Shown here piece by piece: positions 33,936 to 42,298 of a stretch of 42,473 nucleotides of DNA. The translations under genes were made by a program, and so were the position numbers. How positions within the stretch are numbered: the first letter of the stretch is position 1; the number at the start of each line of letters is the position of its first letter. Below the pieces are notes generated by a model, which was given only the letters and a program-made list of their open reading frames with translations, made no database searches and was not told the origin of the DNA. This DNA comes from Dysgonomonas sp. HGC4 (GTDB taxonomy: Bacteria > Bacteroidota > Bacteroidia > Bacteroidales > Dysgonomonadaceae): NCBI RefSeq assembly GCF_001261715.1, contig NZ_CVRU01000059.1:1-42473 (forward strand). Reading direction: 5' to 3'.

Positions 33936-34126
33936 TGTTGAATCGTTGATAGCTATATATAAGTGGATATATAATAATGAATTAACTATCAACAATAAGT
34001 TCAACAGTTGTCAACACGATCAACAGTACAATGTAAATTAAAAATTAAGTCTCTTTGTTGTTGATACTCTTGTTGACGATAACTAATTGATTGATAGAGC
34101 CTGTCAACAAATCAACAGTTTCAACA
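33936..34126. repeat. TCAACA iteron cluster, candidate replication origin of element 2
   Basis: Within 191 bp there are seven TCAACA copies (33989, 34001, 34011, 34020, 34104, 34112, 34121) and three inverted TGTTGA copies (33936, 34059, 34071). TTGATAG (33946) and CTATCAA (33986) form an additional inverted repeat. The region lies directly downstream of the SF3 helicase gene, the usual place for its origin. Sequence before 34350 also holds ATTAAGC/GCTTAAT (34247-34263) and AAATGT/ACATTT (34294-34306). Confidence 0.6.
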
Positions 34127-34246
34127 GCATTTTCATCCCTTAAGATAAATAGAAAACTAAATGATACTTTTTTCCCTTTTGTTTTTTCTCTTTTTATTAT
34201 TGAATTGATTAGCAAGAGGGGAACGTCACAGAGTAACATTCCGAAT

Positions 34247-34263
34247 ATTAAGCATAGCTTAAT
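34247..34263. other. Small perfect inverted repeat upstream of the mob genes, possible oriT element
   Basis: ATTAAGC and GCTTAAT flank a 3-base centre, about 90 bp before the BfmA-like start. Transfer origins usually lie just upstream of mobilisation genes and contain such inverted repeats. The nick site itself cannot be read from sequence. Confidence 0.3.
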
Positions 34264-34353
34264 GAGATAGTTGCAATGTCATATAAAATCCTAAAATGTA
34301 ACATTTGTAACTAAAGGGAAGAGAAATGTCTGTCCAACAATAAATTACAGATT

Positions 34354-34818
34354 ATGGAACAAAAAATAATACGCATATCTGCATCATTACACTGCGAATA
34401 TAAAGAATTGGTGTCTAGGTTTCCAAAACTGACGTTATCTACTGCAACAGAGCTTTTAATCAAAAAGGCTCTCAAACGTGGAGAGATTGAAGACAGTAAA
34501 GACACAGCTTACAAAGCAGTTAAAGAATTAGACCAGACATTTAGAAAATGGATGCGACAACAAGAAAAGACCCATCTCTCGAAAATTTCAGAAGAGTTAC
34601 TTGCTTTAGCTCATGAGCTACAAGATACAGCCACAAAAACAGATATGGAAAAGGTCGGAAATATGCAAATATCCATCATTGAGAAAGCCTTAAGTAACCT
34701 TGCTACTTTTCTAGTTAATGATTACGAAAAGACAAAATCAGAACTTAGCGAATTAAAAAGCCAAATAAAAAAACAGTCAAATATTATAGACGAAAAACTA
34801 TCTAAAAAGATATTCTAA
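34354..34818 (+). CDS. BfmA/BtgA-like mobilisation accessory protein
   Basis: 154 residues. The N-terminus (KIIRISASLHCEYKELVSRFPKLTLSTATELLIKKAL) is a ribbon-helix-helix-like DNA-binding segment, and the C-terminal half is a long coiled coil (YEKTKSELSELKSQIKKQSNIIDEKLSKK). This is the layout of BtgA/BfmA proteins, which bind oriT and assist the relaxase. Its TAA overlaps the relaxase ATG by one base, the usual gene pair order in Bacteroides mobilisable elements. The name is from pattern memory. Confidence 0.8.
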   Translation: MEQKIIRISASLHCEYKELVSRFPKLTLSTATELLIKKALKRGEIEDSKDTAYKAVKELDQTFRKWMRQQEKTHLSKISEELLALAHELQDTATKTDMEKVGNMQISIIEKALSNLATFLVNDYEKTKSELSELKSQIKKQSNIIDEKLSKKIF

Positions 34819-35582
34819 TGTACACCAAGATTATAAATCCCGCTGTACATGGGAAAACAGCTTACAGTAACACAGGCTCATGTGGTGCATTAGTCAATTA
34901 TCTGAATAAAGAGAATGCAGATTATCAATTAGTTGATAGAGAACTCTTCTTTAATCACGAGAGTTATAATATAACTTCTAACGAAGTTTTACAAGCTATA
35001 GACAACAATCACAAAGGCTTGAGGCGAAACACGCCTAAGTTTCATAGTCTTGTAATTGCACCTACGGCTCAAGAGCTTTACCATATTCGACAAAGTACCG
35101 AAAAGATGAAAGAATATACACGAGCAGTTATGGAGCAGTATGCTAAAAGCTTCAATCTCCCCAATGGAAAAAAGCTATCAAGTCATGATTTAGTTTGGTT
35201 CGCTAAATTGGAACATAAGCGAAACGGTGAGTATTCGGCTAATAGTATGCACATTCACATCATTGTATCGGCTAGAGATAAGAGCCAATCAATAACAGTG
35301 AATCCCAATATCAATAATAGAGACCGCTTTAATCGGGTGCAATTCTACATGAATAGTGAAAGAGTCTTTGATAATATGTTCGGATTCAAAAGAAAGGAAT
35401 CATTGTTATACAACCATCAAATAAACAAACATGGTTCTTTCTCCGAAAAGTTAAGTTTGTGTCAAGAAAATTTGAAACATCGAGAAGCCAAAGAGGCTAT
35501 TCATAATATTGTCGGTATTTTTCAAGGATTGGATTATGAAAATGAGCAAGATAATGCAAGAAGACGGAGACGAAAAAGGTAA
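34818..35582 (+). CDS. Relaxase/mobilisation nuclease (BtgB/BfmB or DUF5712 type)
   Basis: 254 residues. YSNTGSCGALVNYLNKEN near the N-terminus, then FHSLVIAPTAQEL and HIHIIVSARDKS (near residue 145), the HUH-like histidine motif that coordinates the metal in relaxases. A tyrosine suitable for nicking may be Y15 or Y18 near the N-terminus. The C-terminus is highly basic, ending RRRRRKR. It is short compared with multidomain relaxases but normal for Bacteroidetes mobilisation proteins. It should nick at oriT so that element 2 can transfer with a helper conjugation system. Confidence 0.82.
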   Translation: MYTKIINPAVHGKTAYSNTGSCGALVNYLNKENADYQLVDRELFFNHESYNITSNEVLQAIDNNHKGLRRNTPKFHSLVIAPTAQELYHIRQSTEKMKEYTRAVMEQYAKSFNLPNGKKLSSHDLVWFAKLEHKRNGEYSANSMHIHIIVSARDKSQSITVNPNINNRDRFNRVQFYMNSERVFDNMFGFKRKESLLYNHQINKHGSFSEKLSLCQENLKHREAKEAIHNIVGIFQGLDYENEQDNARRRRRKR

Positions 35583-35676
35583 TAATATGATATTATCATA
35601 ATGTAATATTGTTATATTTGGGAATGCTATCACTATATATTTTAGAATGGCAATGAGTAATAATAATTAATTATTT

Positions 35677-36474
35677 ATGGATACACTAAATCAATTAGTA
35701 GTAATTCTTGGAGGGTGGGCTGTTATTGTTAGTGCAGTTATTTATTTTTTTTCAAAAAGAATTGCTGACAAGCTTAATGTAAGGTGGAAAGAGAGTGCAG
35801 AGAAGAATGTTACAATTTTACAGAGTGAATTGACAAAAAACAATAATAGTCTTAGTCATTTAATTTCTCTTTATGGAACTAGTTATCACCAAGCTCAAGA
35901 GCGAAGGATTAAAGCTATTGAGGTTTTATGGATAAATTTATTGCAATTTAAAGATACAATACCCTCTACGGGATATATGATTTATAATATATTGTCAGAT
36001 GACGAAATTGAGGCATACTGGAAAAAAGAGACAGATAATAAAAATTTTCTTGCAGGACAGAATATATTGTTGAATATAAATGAAATAGAACGCTCAAATA
36101 AAATTTTAGCCTTAATTACAGAGATTGATAGAGAAAGACCTTTTATAGGAGAGAATATTTGGCTATATTATGATATTTACAAAACTTTTATTGGTCGAAT
36201 TGGATTTCTCTTAATTAATGGTACTGAGAAGAGATATTTCAAACATTGGCATAAGGATTCACTGATTAATAGTCTTTTTGATAAGACATTAACGCAAGAA
36301 GAGATAAACTATATTTACTCATCTAAAAATGAATCACTAAGAATAACAATGAGTTTTTTAGAAAGTAAATTGTTAAATGAAATAAATAGAACATTATCGG
36401 GGGAAGTATTGTCGGAATCAGCACTTGATAGGATAAAAAAAATGGATGAAGTTCTTAATTTTTCAAAATTATAA
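35677..36474 (+). CDS. Membrane-anchored uncharacterised protein
   Basis: 265 residues. One N-terminal transmembrane helix (about residues 7-25, LVVILGGWAVIVSAVIYFF) is followed by a basic SKRIADK that keeps the rest in the cytoplasm, then a long helical soluble domain with charged residues and YWKKETDN, HWHKDSLINSLFDKTL. No known catalytic motif. The stop is one base before the histidine phosphatase ATG, so the genes are tightly coupled. Single-pass proteins with a large helical domain are frequent in defence islands, but I cannot assign a function. Confidence 0.75.
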   Translation: MDTLNQLVVILGGWAVIVSAVIYFFSKRIADKLNVRWKESAEKNVTILQSELTKNNNSLSHLISLYGTSYHQAQERRIKAIEVLWINLLQFKDTIPSTGYMIYNILSDDEIEAYWKKETDNKNFLAGQNILLNINEIERSNKILALITEIDRERPFIGENIWLYYDIYKTFIGRIGFLLINGTEKRYFKHWHKDSLINSLFDKTLTQEEINYIYSSKNESLRITMSFLESKLLNEINRTLSGEVLSESALDRIKKMDEVLNFSKL

Positions 36475-36475
36475 A

Positions 36476-37099
36476 ATGCTCACAATCTACCTTCTTCGCC
36501 ATGCCGAAACTGACTACAATGCCCACGCACAATTTATCGGCGGTCGGTCAAATCATATTCCATTATCAACTAAGGGGAAAAAACAAGCATTGGAAATTGG
36601 TAAGGTTTTGAAAGATTCAAACATTCAGTTTAACCAAGTATATTGCTCCATAGCCAACCGAACCCGTGAAACACTTGATTTAATCCTTTCTCAAGCTCAA
36701 ATAACAAGCAATCCGATTATCTATTCCGAAGAATTGCAAGAACTTTCTCAAGGCTATTGGGAGGGCAAACTTCGCTCCGAAATATATACTTCCGAACAAT
36801 TAGCTGAAATTAATTCCAATCAATGGCTTTTTACTCCTCCCAATGGAGAATCTCAAAAGGAGGTAGAAGATCGGATGTTAGCCTTTATCTTGTCCGAAAT
36901 ATTAGATAGGCATACAGAAGGTGATTTTTTGATTGTAGGTCACGGAATCGCTTTTAAATGCTTGTTGAGAGGTATTCTTGACATATCTTCCCAAATGGCT
37001 TACAAACTCACTATTGACAATACTTCACTCACAAAGCTATCCTATGATAAAGAAAAAGGTTGGTTCGTAAATTATCTGAACCAAACCTTAATCATTTGA
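36476..37099 (+). CDS. Histidine phosphatase (phosphoglycerate mutase-like) family protein
   Basis: I use the ATG at 36476 (207 residues, MLTIYLLRHAETDYN); an upstream ATG at 36446 inside the previous gene is unlikely. The catalytic RHA motif is at residues 8-10, with second conserved arginines in CSIANRTRETLD, the acid in ELSQGYWEGK and the second histidine in VGHGIAFK near residue 158. This is a branch 1 histidine phosphatase, similar to cobalamin phosphatases, phosphoglycerate mutases and small-molecule phosphatases. The substrate is unknown. Its only obvious partner is the membrane protein immediately upstream. Confidence 0.88.
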   Translation: MLTIYLLRHAETDYNAHAQFIGGRSNHIPLSTKGKKQALEIGKVLKDSNIQFNQVYCSIANRTRETLDLILSQAQITSNPIIYSEELQELSQGYWEGKLRSEIYTSEQLAEINSNQWLFTPPNGESQKEVEDRMLAFILSEILDRHTEGDFLIVGHGIAFKCLLRGILDISSQMAYKLTIDNTSLTKLSYDKEKGWFVNYLNQTLII

Positions 37100-37115
37100 T
37101 AAATATATTTTACTT

Positions 37116-37529
37116 TTAATTAGCTAGTGTATAATAAGACACAGAAGCATTTTTATTCGTGGCTGTAAACGTCTTTACTCCATCAACAAAAATAGATGTA
37201 GTAAACATTGTATTTTCGTCTATGATCTCTGAATCGTCATGAGCCTGTGCAGAAATATAGCATACCTCACTATATTTCATATCCAATTCAACATAAAAAG
37301 GAGATTTCACATACATAATTTTTGCGTCTTCATCTACATGTGCCAAATCTGTATTTTTCGTGCTGTACATAATCCGCATAGTTATATCAGGATTATCACA
37401 AGAAGCCTCATAGCGTACTTTGTAAGTTTTGTTAGTGCCTGTACCCTCATTCTCATTCTCGTTATCATCACCACATGAGGAAAGAACAAAAGGGAGAAAA
37501 AGGATAAGTGTCAGGATAAATTTATTCAT
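37116..37529 (-). CDS. Small lipoprotein
   Basis: 137 residues. A lipoprotein signal with the lipobox VLSSC (cysteine near residue 19) is followed by DDNENENEGTGTN, an acidic linker typical of Bacteroidetes surface lipoproteins. The remaining 100 residues look like an immunoglobulin-type beta sandwich (YKVRYEASCDNPDITMRIMYST and later YVELDMKYSEVCYISAQAH). No catalytic motif. Convergent with the phosphatase gene, 16 bp apart. Function unknown. Confidence 0.75.
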   Translation of the reverse strand: MNKFILTLILFLPFVLSSCGDDNENENEGTGTNKTYKVRYEASCDNPDITMRIMYSTKNTDLAHVDEDAKIMYVKSPFYVELDMKYSEVCYISAQAHDDSEIIDENTMFTTSIFVDGVKTFTATNKNASVSYYTLAN

Positions 37530-37627
37530 AATATGTTTAAATGTAAATTGATAATCATTTAGTGTATAATATTTTATTGTAATTTTATAATATTATCACA
37601 TTGTTATAATGTAACATTATCATAAAA

Positions 37628-37969
37628 TCATATTTTCTTGAAGTTTTCGGCTATGTCAAAATAGATTTGCTTGTCTATTGTTTCAGCAGATAATACCAAG
37701 CCTCGAAATGGGTTGTTTTCTATATCAATAATGGTAGCCTCTAATTCTTTTCCTGTGTTGTTATGCTGAACATTTTCGGTTACAATAACTTTATCGCCTA
37801 CTTTGAAATCCGATTGTTGTAATGCTAAAATCTCCGATTCGGAGGCAGGAGTCAATAAATAATATTTACTATTCCATCTACCACAAACAATCACTATTGG
37901 TACTGTTTCGGCTAATGTTAAGTATTTATTAATGCTACGAACAAACTGTGATAAAGTAATTCCTATCAT
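37628..37969 (-). CDS. Uncharacterised small protein with KOW/SH3-like middle
   Basis: 113 residues with no signal. It begins MIGITLSQFVRSINKYLTLA and contains VGDKVIVTENVQHNNTGKELEATIIDI, a strand-turn-strand pattern reminiscent of a KOW/SH3-like barrel. The N-terminus loosely resembles Phd-type antitoxins, but there is no partner toxin. It ends 98 bp before the lipoprotein gene and lies 9 bp downstream of the next gene in the same direction. Function unknown. Confidence 0.6.
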   Translation of the reverse strand: MIGITLSQFVRSINKYLTLAETVPIVIVCGRWNSKYYLLTPASESEILALQQSDFKVGDKVIVTENVQHNNTGKELEATIIDIENNPFRGLVLSAETIDKQIYFDIAENFKKI

Positions 37970-37978
37970 AATGTTATA

Positions 37979-38527
37979 TTATTGTTTTATCATATTATTA
38001 CATTTTTCGCCATCGGCAGAGAGAATAAACAGAGCAGAAAGTTCCTGTCTGGTTTGTAACTGTGGATTGAAGAAAGAAAATTTACAATCTGCTGTCTTGG
38101 CTAATATCTCAGAAGTGTTGCGGGAATCATATCTATTCAGATAGTCCACTTGCCAATTTTCAGCAATGGTAAGTTCGGATTGGCATTTCTCAAGTTCTTT
38201 CTCCCATCGAGAGATAAGAGATTTTGCTACAACTTGATTCTTTTTTCCCCTTTGTTCCTGTATTTTATCTTGTAGACGTGAAATAGAGTTTTGAATAGAT
38301 TCAATTTTCTTCGCTTTCTCCGCCTCAAATTGTTTCCGCAGAATAGATATACTATCAGCTACCGTAATATCCGAAACATCAATAGATAAAATTTCTATTA
38401 GCAAATCAGTTTTAATACCCTTTTTATCAGTTTCTAAGTAATTAATTATTGTTTTCTCATAGTTAGAGGGTGGAGAACAAGATAACCAAACTAAGGGGAG
38501 AAGAATAAGGTAATATATCTTTCTCAT
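37979..38527 (-). CDS. Coiled-coil lipoprotein
   Basis: 182 residues. A lipoprotein signal (YYLILLPLVWLSC, lipobox WLSC, cysteine near residue 17) precedes a long heptad region (ISILRKQFEAEKAKKIESIQNSISRLQDKIQEQRGKK and KELEKCQSELTIAENW). It is therefore an envelope protein with an extended helical stalk. No family recognised. Its ATG overlaps the stop of the upstream 79-residue gene (ATGA), so they form an operon with 37628-37969. Confidence 0.7.
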   Translation of the reverse strand: MRKIYYLILLPLVWLSCSPPSNYEKTIINYLETDKKGIKTDLLIEILSIDVSDITVADSISILRKQFEAEKAKKIESIQNSISRLQDKIQEQRGKKNQVVAKSLISRWEKELEKCQSELTIAENWQVDYLNRYDSRNTSEILAKTADCKFSFFNPQLQTRQELSALFILSADGEKCNNMIKQ

Positions 38528-38763
38528 GATGCAATAGATTGATAGGTGTTAGAAAATAGATCAAAAGCTATTGATAATCCTTGTGACTCTGTTTGCCCGT
38601 TTTCTATTGCTTCATCATATAAATTGCTAGCGGACCAAAGCATTTTCCATGCAAGAGACAAAGCATCTATGTCGTCAATGTCAGGATTTTGTTTCTTGAC
38701 AATCTCAAAGGCGGTAGGCATAAATAGAGCCTCGATTTGCTCTATAGAACTAATTTTACTCAT
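38524..38763 (-). CDS. Small acidic helical protein
   Basis: 79 residues, acidic, predicted to be all alpha (SKISSIEQIEALFMPTAFEIVKKQNPDIDDIDALSLAWKMLWSAS). No signal or membrane segment. It is the first gene of the leftward 38763-37628 group, overlapping the coiled-coil lipoprotein gene by 4 bases. I recognise no family. The long inverted repeat at 38860-38971 lies directly upstream. Confidence 0.6.
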   Translation of the reverse strand: MSKISSIEQIEALFMPTAFEIVKKQNPDIDDIDALSLAWKMLWSASNLYDEAIENGQTESQGLSIAFDLFSNTYQSIAS

Positions 38764-38836
38764 ATTCTGTATATTTTGTGGTTAGTAATCATTTGGTAAC
38801 TATTTCTTAGGTAGCATTTCACTAAACCACAAAAAG

Positions 38837-38971
38837 AAGACGTGGTACTCACCAAGTCCGTAGGAGAGGTACTGGTATACCCGACAAACGAAACAAGGCA
38901 AGCCCACGCCTAGACGGCATGAGCATTGCACAGTTTCCTTGTTTGTCTAAAAATTACCAGTTTTCTCCTAC
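38837..38971. repeat. Nested long imperfect inverted repeat in element 2
   Basis: Arms from outside in are GTAGGAGA (38860-38867) with TCTCCTAC (38964-38971), ACTGGTA (38871-38877) with TACCAGT (38955-38961), GACAAAC (38883-38889) with GTTTGTC (38941-38947), and AAGG (38895-38898) with CCTT (38937-38940). AAACAAGG/CCTTGTTT is an alternative register. GAAGACGTGG lies at 38837-38846, and its CGTGG can pair with CCACG (38904-38908) inside. No ORF fits. It is comparable in size, and in leading GAAGACGT motif, to the structure in element 1. Confidence 0.65.
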
Positions 38972-39097
38972 AAGGTTTATGTGAACGCTAATGTTATATT
39001 TTTATATGCGACGCTTCGCTTTTATGTTATTGGCAAAGATATAAATAATTCTTTTTTAATTACTTCTAATCTAATAGATTTGCTTTTAACTTTTTTA

Positions 39098-39105
39098 TAT
39101 ATTTG
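39098..39105 (+). promoter_or_regulatory. -7 box for the Ppl-type gene
   Basis: TATATTTG matches TAnnTTTG, 26 bases before the ATG. A second match, TAGATTTG, occurs at 39075-39082. Neither has an ideal -33 partner. Confidence 0.5.
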
Positions 39106-39131
39106 TTAGTGATAAACTTAACAGACTCAAT

Positions 39132-41906
39132 ATGATTAAATCAAATACTCGAGGTTCAGAATGGAGGAAATGGGATTTGCACATTCATTCTAACGCTTCT
39201 GACGGGAATGGAAGTCCATCAGATATAATTGACGCTGCAATAAATAGAGGTTTATCTGCAATCGCAATAACAGACCATCATACAGTTGATAATTTAGATG
39301 AAATTAAGCAGATTGGTCGCGAAAAAGGGGTATTAGTAGTTTCGGGTATTGAATTTAGAACAGAATATGGAGCTAAATCTGTACATATGATTGGTCTGTT
39401 TCCAGATTATCATGATGGAGTTAAATTGGATGCAAAAGCTATTGAAGATTTCATCCTAAGCCCTCTTTGCTTGTCAAAAACACATATTATTTCTTTAGGT
39501 CGAAGAAACAAACCAAAAGAGAACTTGACAGACGAACAAGCTTTTAAAGAAGGGATGTTTCTTTGTCAAGTAGACTTCAAAGATGCTGCAAATTTAATTA
39601 GAAAACATGGAGGTATTATATCTGTACATGCTGGTTCTAAGGCGAATTCTATCGATGAAGAAATTAAACATCAAGGAAAATCTACAAAAAATGTTCAAGA
39701 GTTGTATGATTCTTTAGGAACATTAAAGGAGGAATTGTTAAATGGGTATGTTGATATTTGTGAAATTCGAAAAGAAAATGATAGTGAAAGCTTTTACCTA
39801 AAAACATTTGGGCTTCCATCAATTATTGCATCGGATGCTCATAGAATAGACGAAATTGGGAACAAGTTTGTTTGGATAAAAGCAGATTTATCGTTCGAAG
39901 GGTTGAAACAGATAATATATGAGCCAGAACAAAGAGTAAAAATTCAGGAGTCCGAACCTGATACAAAGGAAAATCACTTAGCTATTGATTCTGTTAAATT
40001 TCATTGTTCAGATAATACATTTACTGACAGTTCTATTTACTTTAATCGTAACTTGAATGTCATTATAGGAGGGAAATCTTCTGGAAAATCATTATTGTTA
40101 ACATGTATTGCAGAAGTTTTAAGAGGAAATACTGATTTGAGGACAAAATACGATCTTCAAGATAAGGTGAAAGATTTTGATTTTGAAGTAAAGTTAGTAT
40201 CAACTGAATTAAGTGATAAGTTGAGTAATCATAAAGGTGTACGTAAGGCTAGTATTATTCCAGAGATAAAATATATTTCTCAGAATGAATTAGCAACATT
40301 AGCAGACCATCAAATAAAAAAAATAAGTAATCAACTAAATAAATTAGTGAGGGGATTGCTAAGAGAGGATTCTGATACAAACTTGTATTATGAAAACTTT
40401 CTTCAAAATGTCAAGGCTTTTGATAAAGAGCGAGAAGATATTATAAATAAATATTTTGAAATATTAGAGACGAAACAAGCACTCCAAACTAATATTTTCG
40501 AATTAGGACAAAAGAATGTTATAGAAGTTGCAATAAAAGAAAAGCAAGATGCGATAAAAATAGTTACAGATAAAATAGGGTTTGTTGAAGAGGAAAAAAA
40601 ACAATATGAAGAAATAAAGCTAGCAATAGATAGTAAACAAAAAGAATTAGAACAGTTAAAAAAAGAATCTTTATTAATAATAAATTTCTTCTCCAATAGC
40701 GAAAACTCTTTAAAAGAAATAAATGCGGAAAAAGAAAGACTAGTTCATAGTACTAGCTCAAATTTATTAGACGCTCTAAAAGAGCCTTTGACAACTTTAA
40801 ATAATATCTTGAGTTCTTTCTTTAAAATAAATTCGGAAAATGAGATTCAAAAAATTGTAGATAATCTATTCTCTAAAATAAATGAAGAAATAGGAATATT
40901 AAATGAAAAGCTGAAACCTTTTTTGAGTAAGATTGAGAATCAAAAAATATTAGAAGAACTCGAGAATACTCTAAAAAATCAAACCGCTAAAAAGAAGGAG
41001 ATTGAGAAAAAGGAAAAAGAATTGGTAGATATAGAGACTAAATTATCTGAAACGAAGGAACTGTTGCTCCAATCCTTTAGAAATACTCATACAGAATATA
41101 CAAAATTGATTCAAAATTTCGGAACGAGATGTTCTTTATTGCAGGATGACAAATTGTCTATAACAGGAAAAACCTTTTATAACTTCTCTAAGTTTAGAAA
41201 AGCGGTTATACAACACATAAGTGGAAGGAAGAATAGCAACTGGGATTATACAAAATATCCAGTATTGAATGATAAAATGTCTAGTATGTCATCGGAGGAT
41301 GCAAATTTGGATAATATCTTATTATTTTCTCTTAGCAATTTATTTGATGCAGTAATAGCGGGAGATTATTCTCTTAATCAATCGACCTCCTCAAAGAATT
41401 TCTTAAAACTAATATTTGATGACTACTTTTATGATTATTGGAATGTAGAGTATCAAGGAGACAATTTAGGTAAAATGTCCGCAGGTAAAGCCAGTTTTGT
41501 TATTTTAATGCTTATTGTAGGTCTTAGTAAATCAAAATCACCACTATTAATAGATCAACCAGAAGATAATTTAGACAATCGTTCTATTTCTACAGATTTA
41601 GTTAATTACATTAGAAGTAAAAAAATAGAAAGACAAATTATTCTAGTGACTCACAATCCTAATATAGTTGTAAATGCTGATGCAGAGAATATTATTGTAG
41701 CGGACCAAAGGGGACAAGATAATAATTCTACCTGTCTTTTTCAATTTAATTATATCAATGGTGCAATAGAAGATACCAAACCTAAAGATATATCTGTCAC
41801 TGATACTTTAAATAGTATGGGGATTCGAGAGCATATCACGGAAATAGTAGAAGGTGGAGAAGAGGCATTTTTGAAAAGAGAACGAAAATATAATTTTAAG
41901 AGATAA
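39132..41906 (+). CDS. PHP-domain SMC-like ATPase, Ppl/TrlF-type anti-phage protein
   Basis: 924 residues. The N-terminal PHP phosphoesterase domain (about 10-275) has intact metal ligands: DLHIHS (15-20), TDHH (47-50), GIEF (E74), HMIG (H85), SVHAG (H166) and SDAH (234-237). An SMC/RecF-type ATPase follows: Walker A GGKSSGKS at 313-320, a coiled-coil stalk to about 650, the MSAGKASF signature, LLIDQPEDNLDN as Walker B/D-loop near 805-820, and VTHNPNI. This architecture is that of Ppl, a single-gene phage defence reported experimentally in other bacteria. It probably senses DNA ends or phage structures and cleaves nucleic acid. The 118-residue gene follows 32 bp later. Confidence 0.92.
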   Translation: MIKSNTRGSEWRKWDLHIHSNASDGNGSPSDIIDAAINRGLSAIAITDHHTVDNLDEIKQIGREKGVLVVSGIEFRTEYGAKSVHMIGLFPDYHDGVKLDAKAIEDFILSPLCLSKTHIISLGRRNKPKENLTDEQAFKEGMFLCQVDFKDAANLIRKHGGIISVHAGSKANSIDEEIKHQGKSTKNVQELYDSLGTLKEELLNGYVDICEIRKENDSESFYLKTFGLPSIIASDAHRIDEIGNKFVWIKADLSFEGLKQIIYEPEQRVKIQESEPDTKENHLAIDSVKFHCSDNTFTDSSIYFNRNLNVIIGGKSSGKSLLLTCIAEVLRGNTDLRTKYDLQDKVKDFDFEVKLVSTELSDKLSNHKGVRKASIIPEIKYISQNELATLADHQIKKISNQLNKLVRGLLREDSDTNLYYENFLQNVKAFDKEREDIINKYFEILETKQALQTNIFELGQKNVIEVAIKEKQDAIKIVTDKIGFVEEEKKQYEEIKLAIDSKQKELEQLKKESLLIINFFSNSENSLKEINAEKERLVHSTSSNLLDALKEPLTTLNNILSSFFKINSENEIQKIVDNLFSKINEEIGILNEKLKPFLSKIENQKILEELENTLKNQTAKKKEIEKKEKELVDIETKLSETKELLLQSFRNTHTEYTKLIQNFGTRCSLLQDDKLSITGKTFYNFSKFRKAVIQHISGRKNSNWDYTKYPVLNDKMSSMSSEDANLDNILLFSLSNLFDAVIAGDYSLNQSTSSKNFLKLIFDDYFYDYWNVEYQGDNLGKMSAGKASFVILMLIVGLSKSKSPLLIDQPEDNLDNRSISTDLVNYIRSKKIERQIILVTHNPNIVVNADAENIIVADQRGQDNNSTCLFQFNYINGAIEDTKPKDISVTDTLNSMGIREHITEIVEGGEEAFLKRERKYNFKR

Positions 41907-41938
41907 GAATTATTTAAGTCAAACTAAAAGATTACATT

Positions 41939-42295
41939 ATGGAAGCAAAAGTACAGTACAATGATTTTAAAGGCACAGTAGCTGCTGATGGTATTGACCC
42001 GCATAGTGCAGGCGTATTAGTGCAGTTTTTGGAGGAGAAAGGAATCGATACAGAAAGGTATAATCCAGTAGGATTCGATTTTTATACAGGAGAGAGAGAA
42101 TATTGTAGTTTTAGTATTATTTGTATAGACAATCAAGAGCAAAATCTCGTTAAATTTGGTTTTGAGAAAAAACAAACACTACAAGAATTTTTTAATTTAT
42201 TTAAACGATTTAATGTTATTGGCATTAGCAAATATGCTAGAATTGAAGGGTTAGAGTTAAAACCTGAAAGTATAATGATTGAAGATAGAGAATAA
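41939..42295 (+). CDS. Uncharacterised protein downstream of the Ppl-type gene
   Basis: 118 residues, acidic, no signal or membrane segment. It starts MEAKVQYNDFKGTVAADGID and has a central strand-rich block (GFDFYTGEREYCSFSIICIDNQEQNLVKFGF), followed by a helix and LKPESIMIEDRE. It may be a partner, inhibitor or unrelated passenger of the ATPase. It is the last gene of element 2, and its stop lies 2 bases before the right arm-type sites. Family unknown. Confidence 0.65.
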   Translation: MEAKVQYNDFKGTVAADGIDPHSAGVLVQFLEEKGIDTERYNPVGFDFYTGEREYCSFSIICIDNQEQNLVKFGFEKKQTLQEFFNLFKRFNVIGISKYARIEGLELKPESIMIEDRE

Positions 42296-42298
42296 TCT

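Noticed and set aside
24632-38971. Integron attC sites or a retron ncRNA for the two long inverted repeats
   Set aside because: No GTTRRRY/RYYYAAC boxes at the ends and no integron integrase; no reverse transcriptase anywhere in the window.
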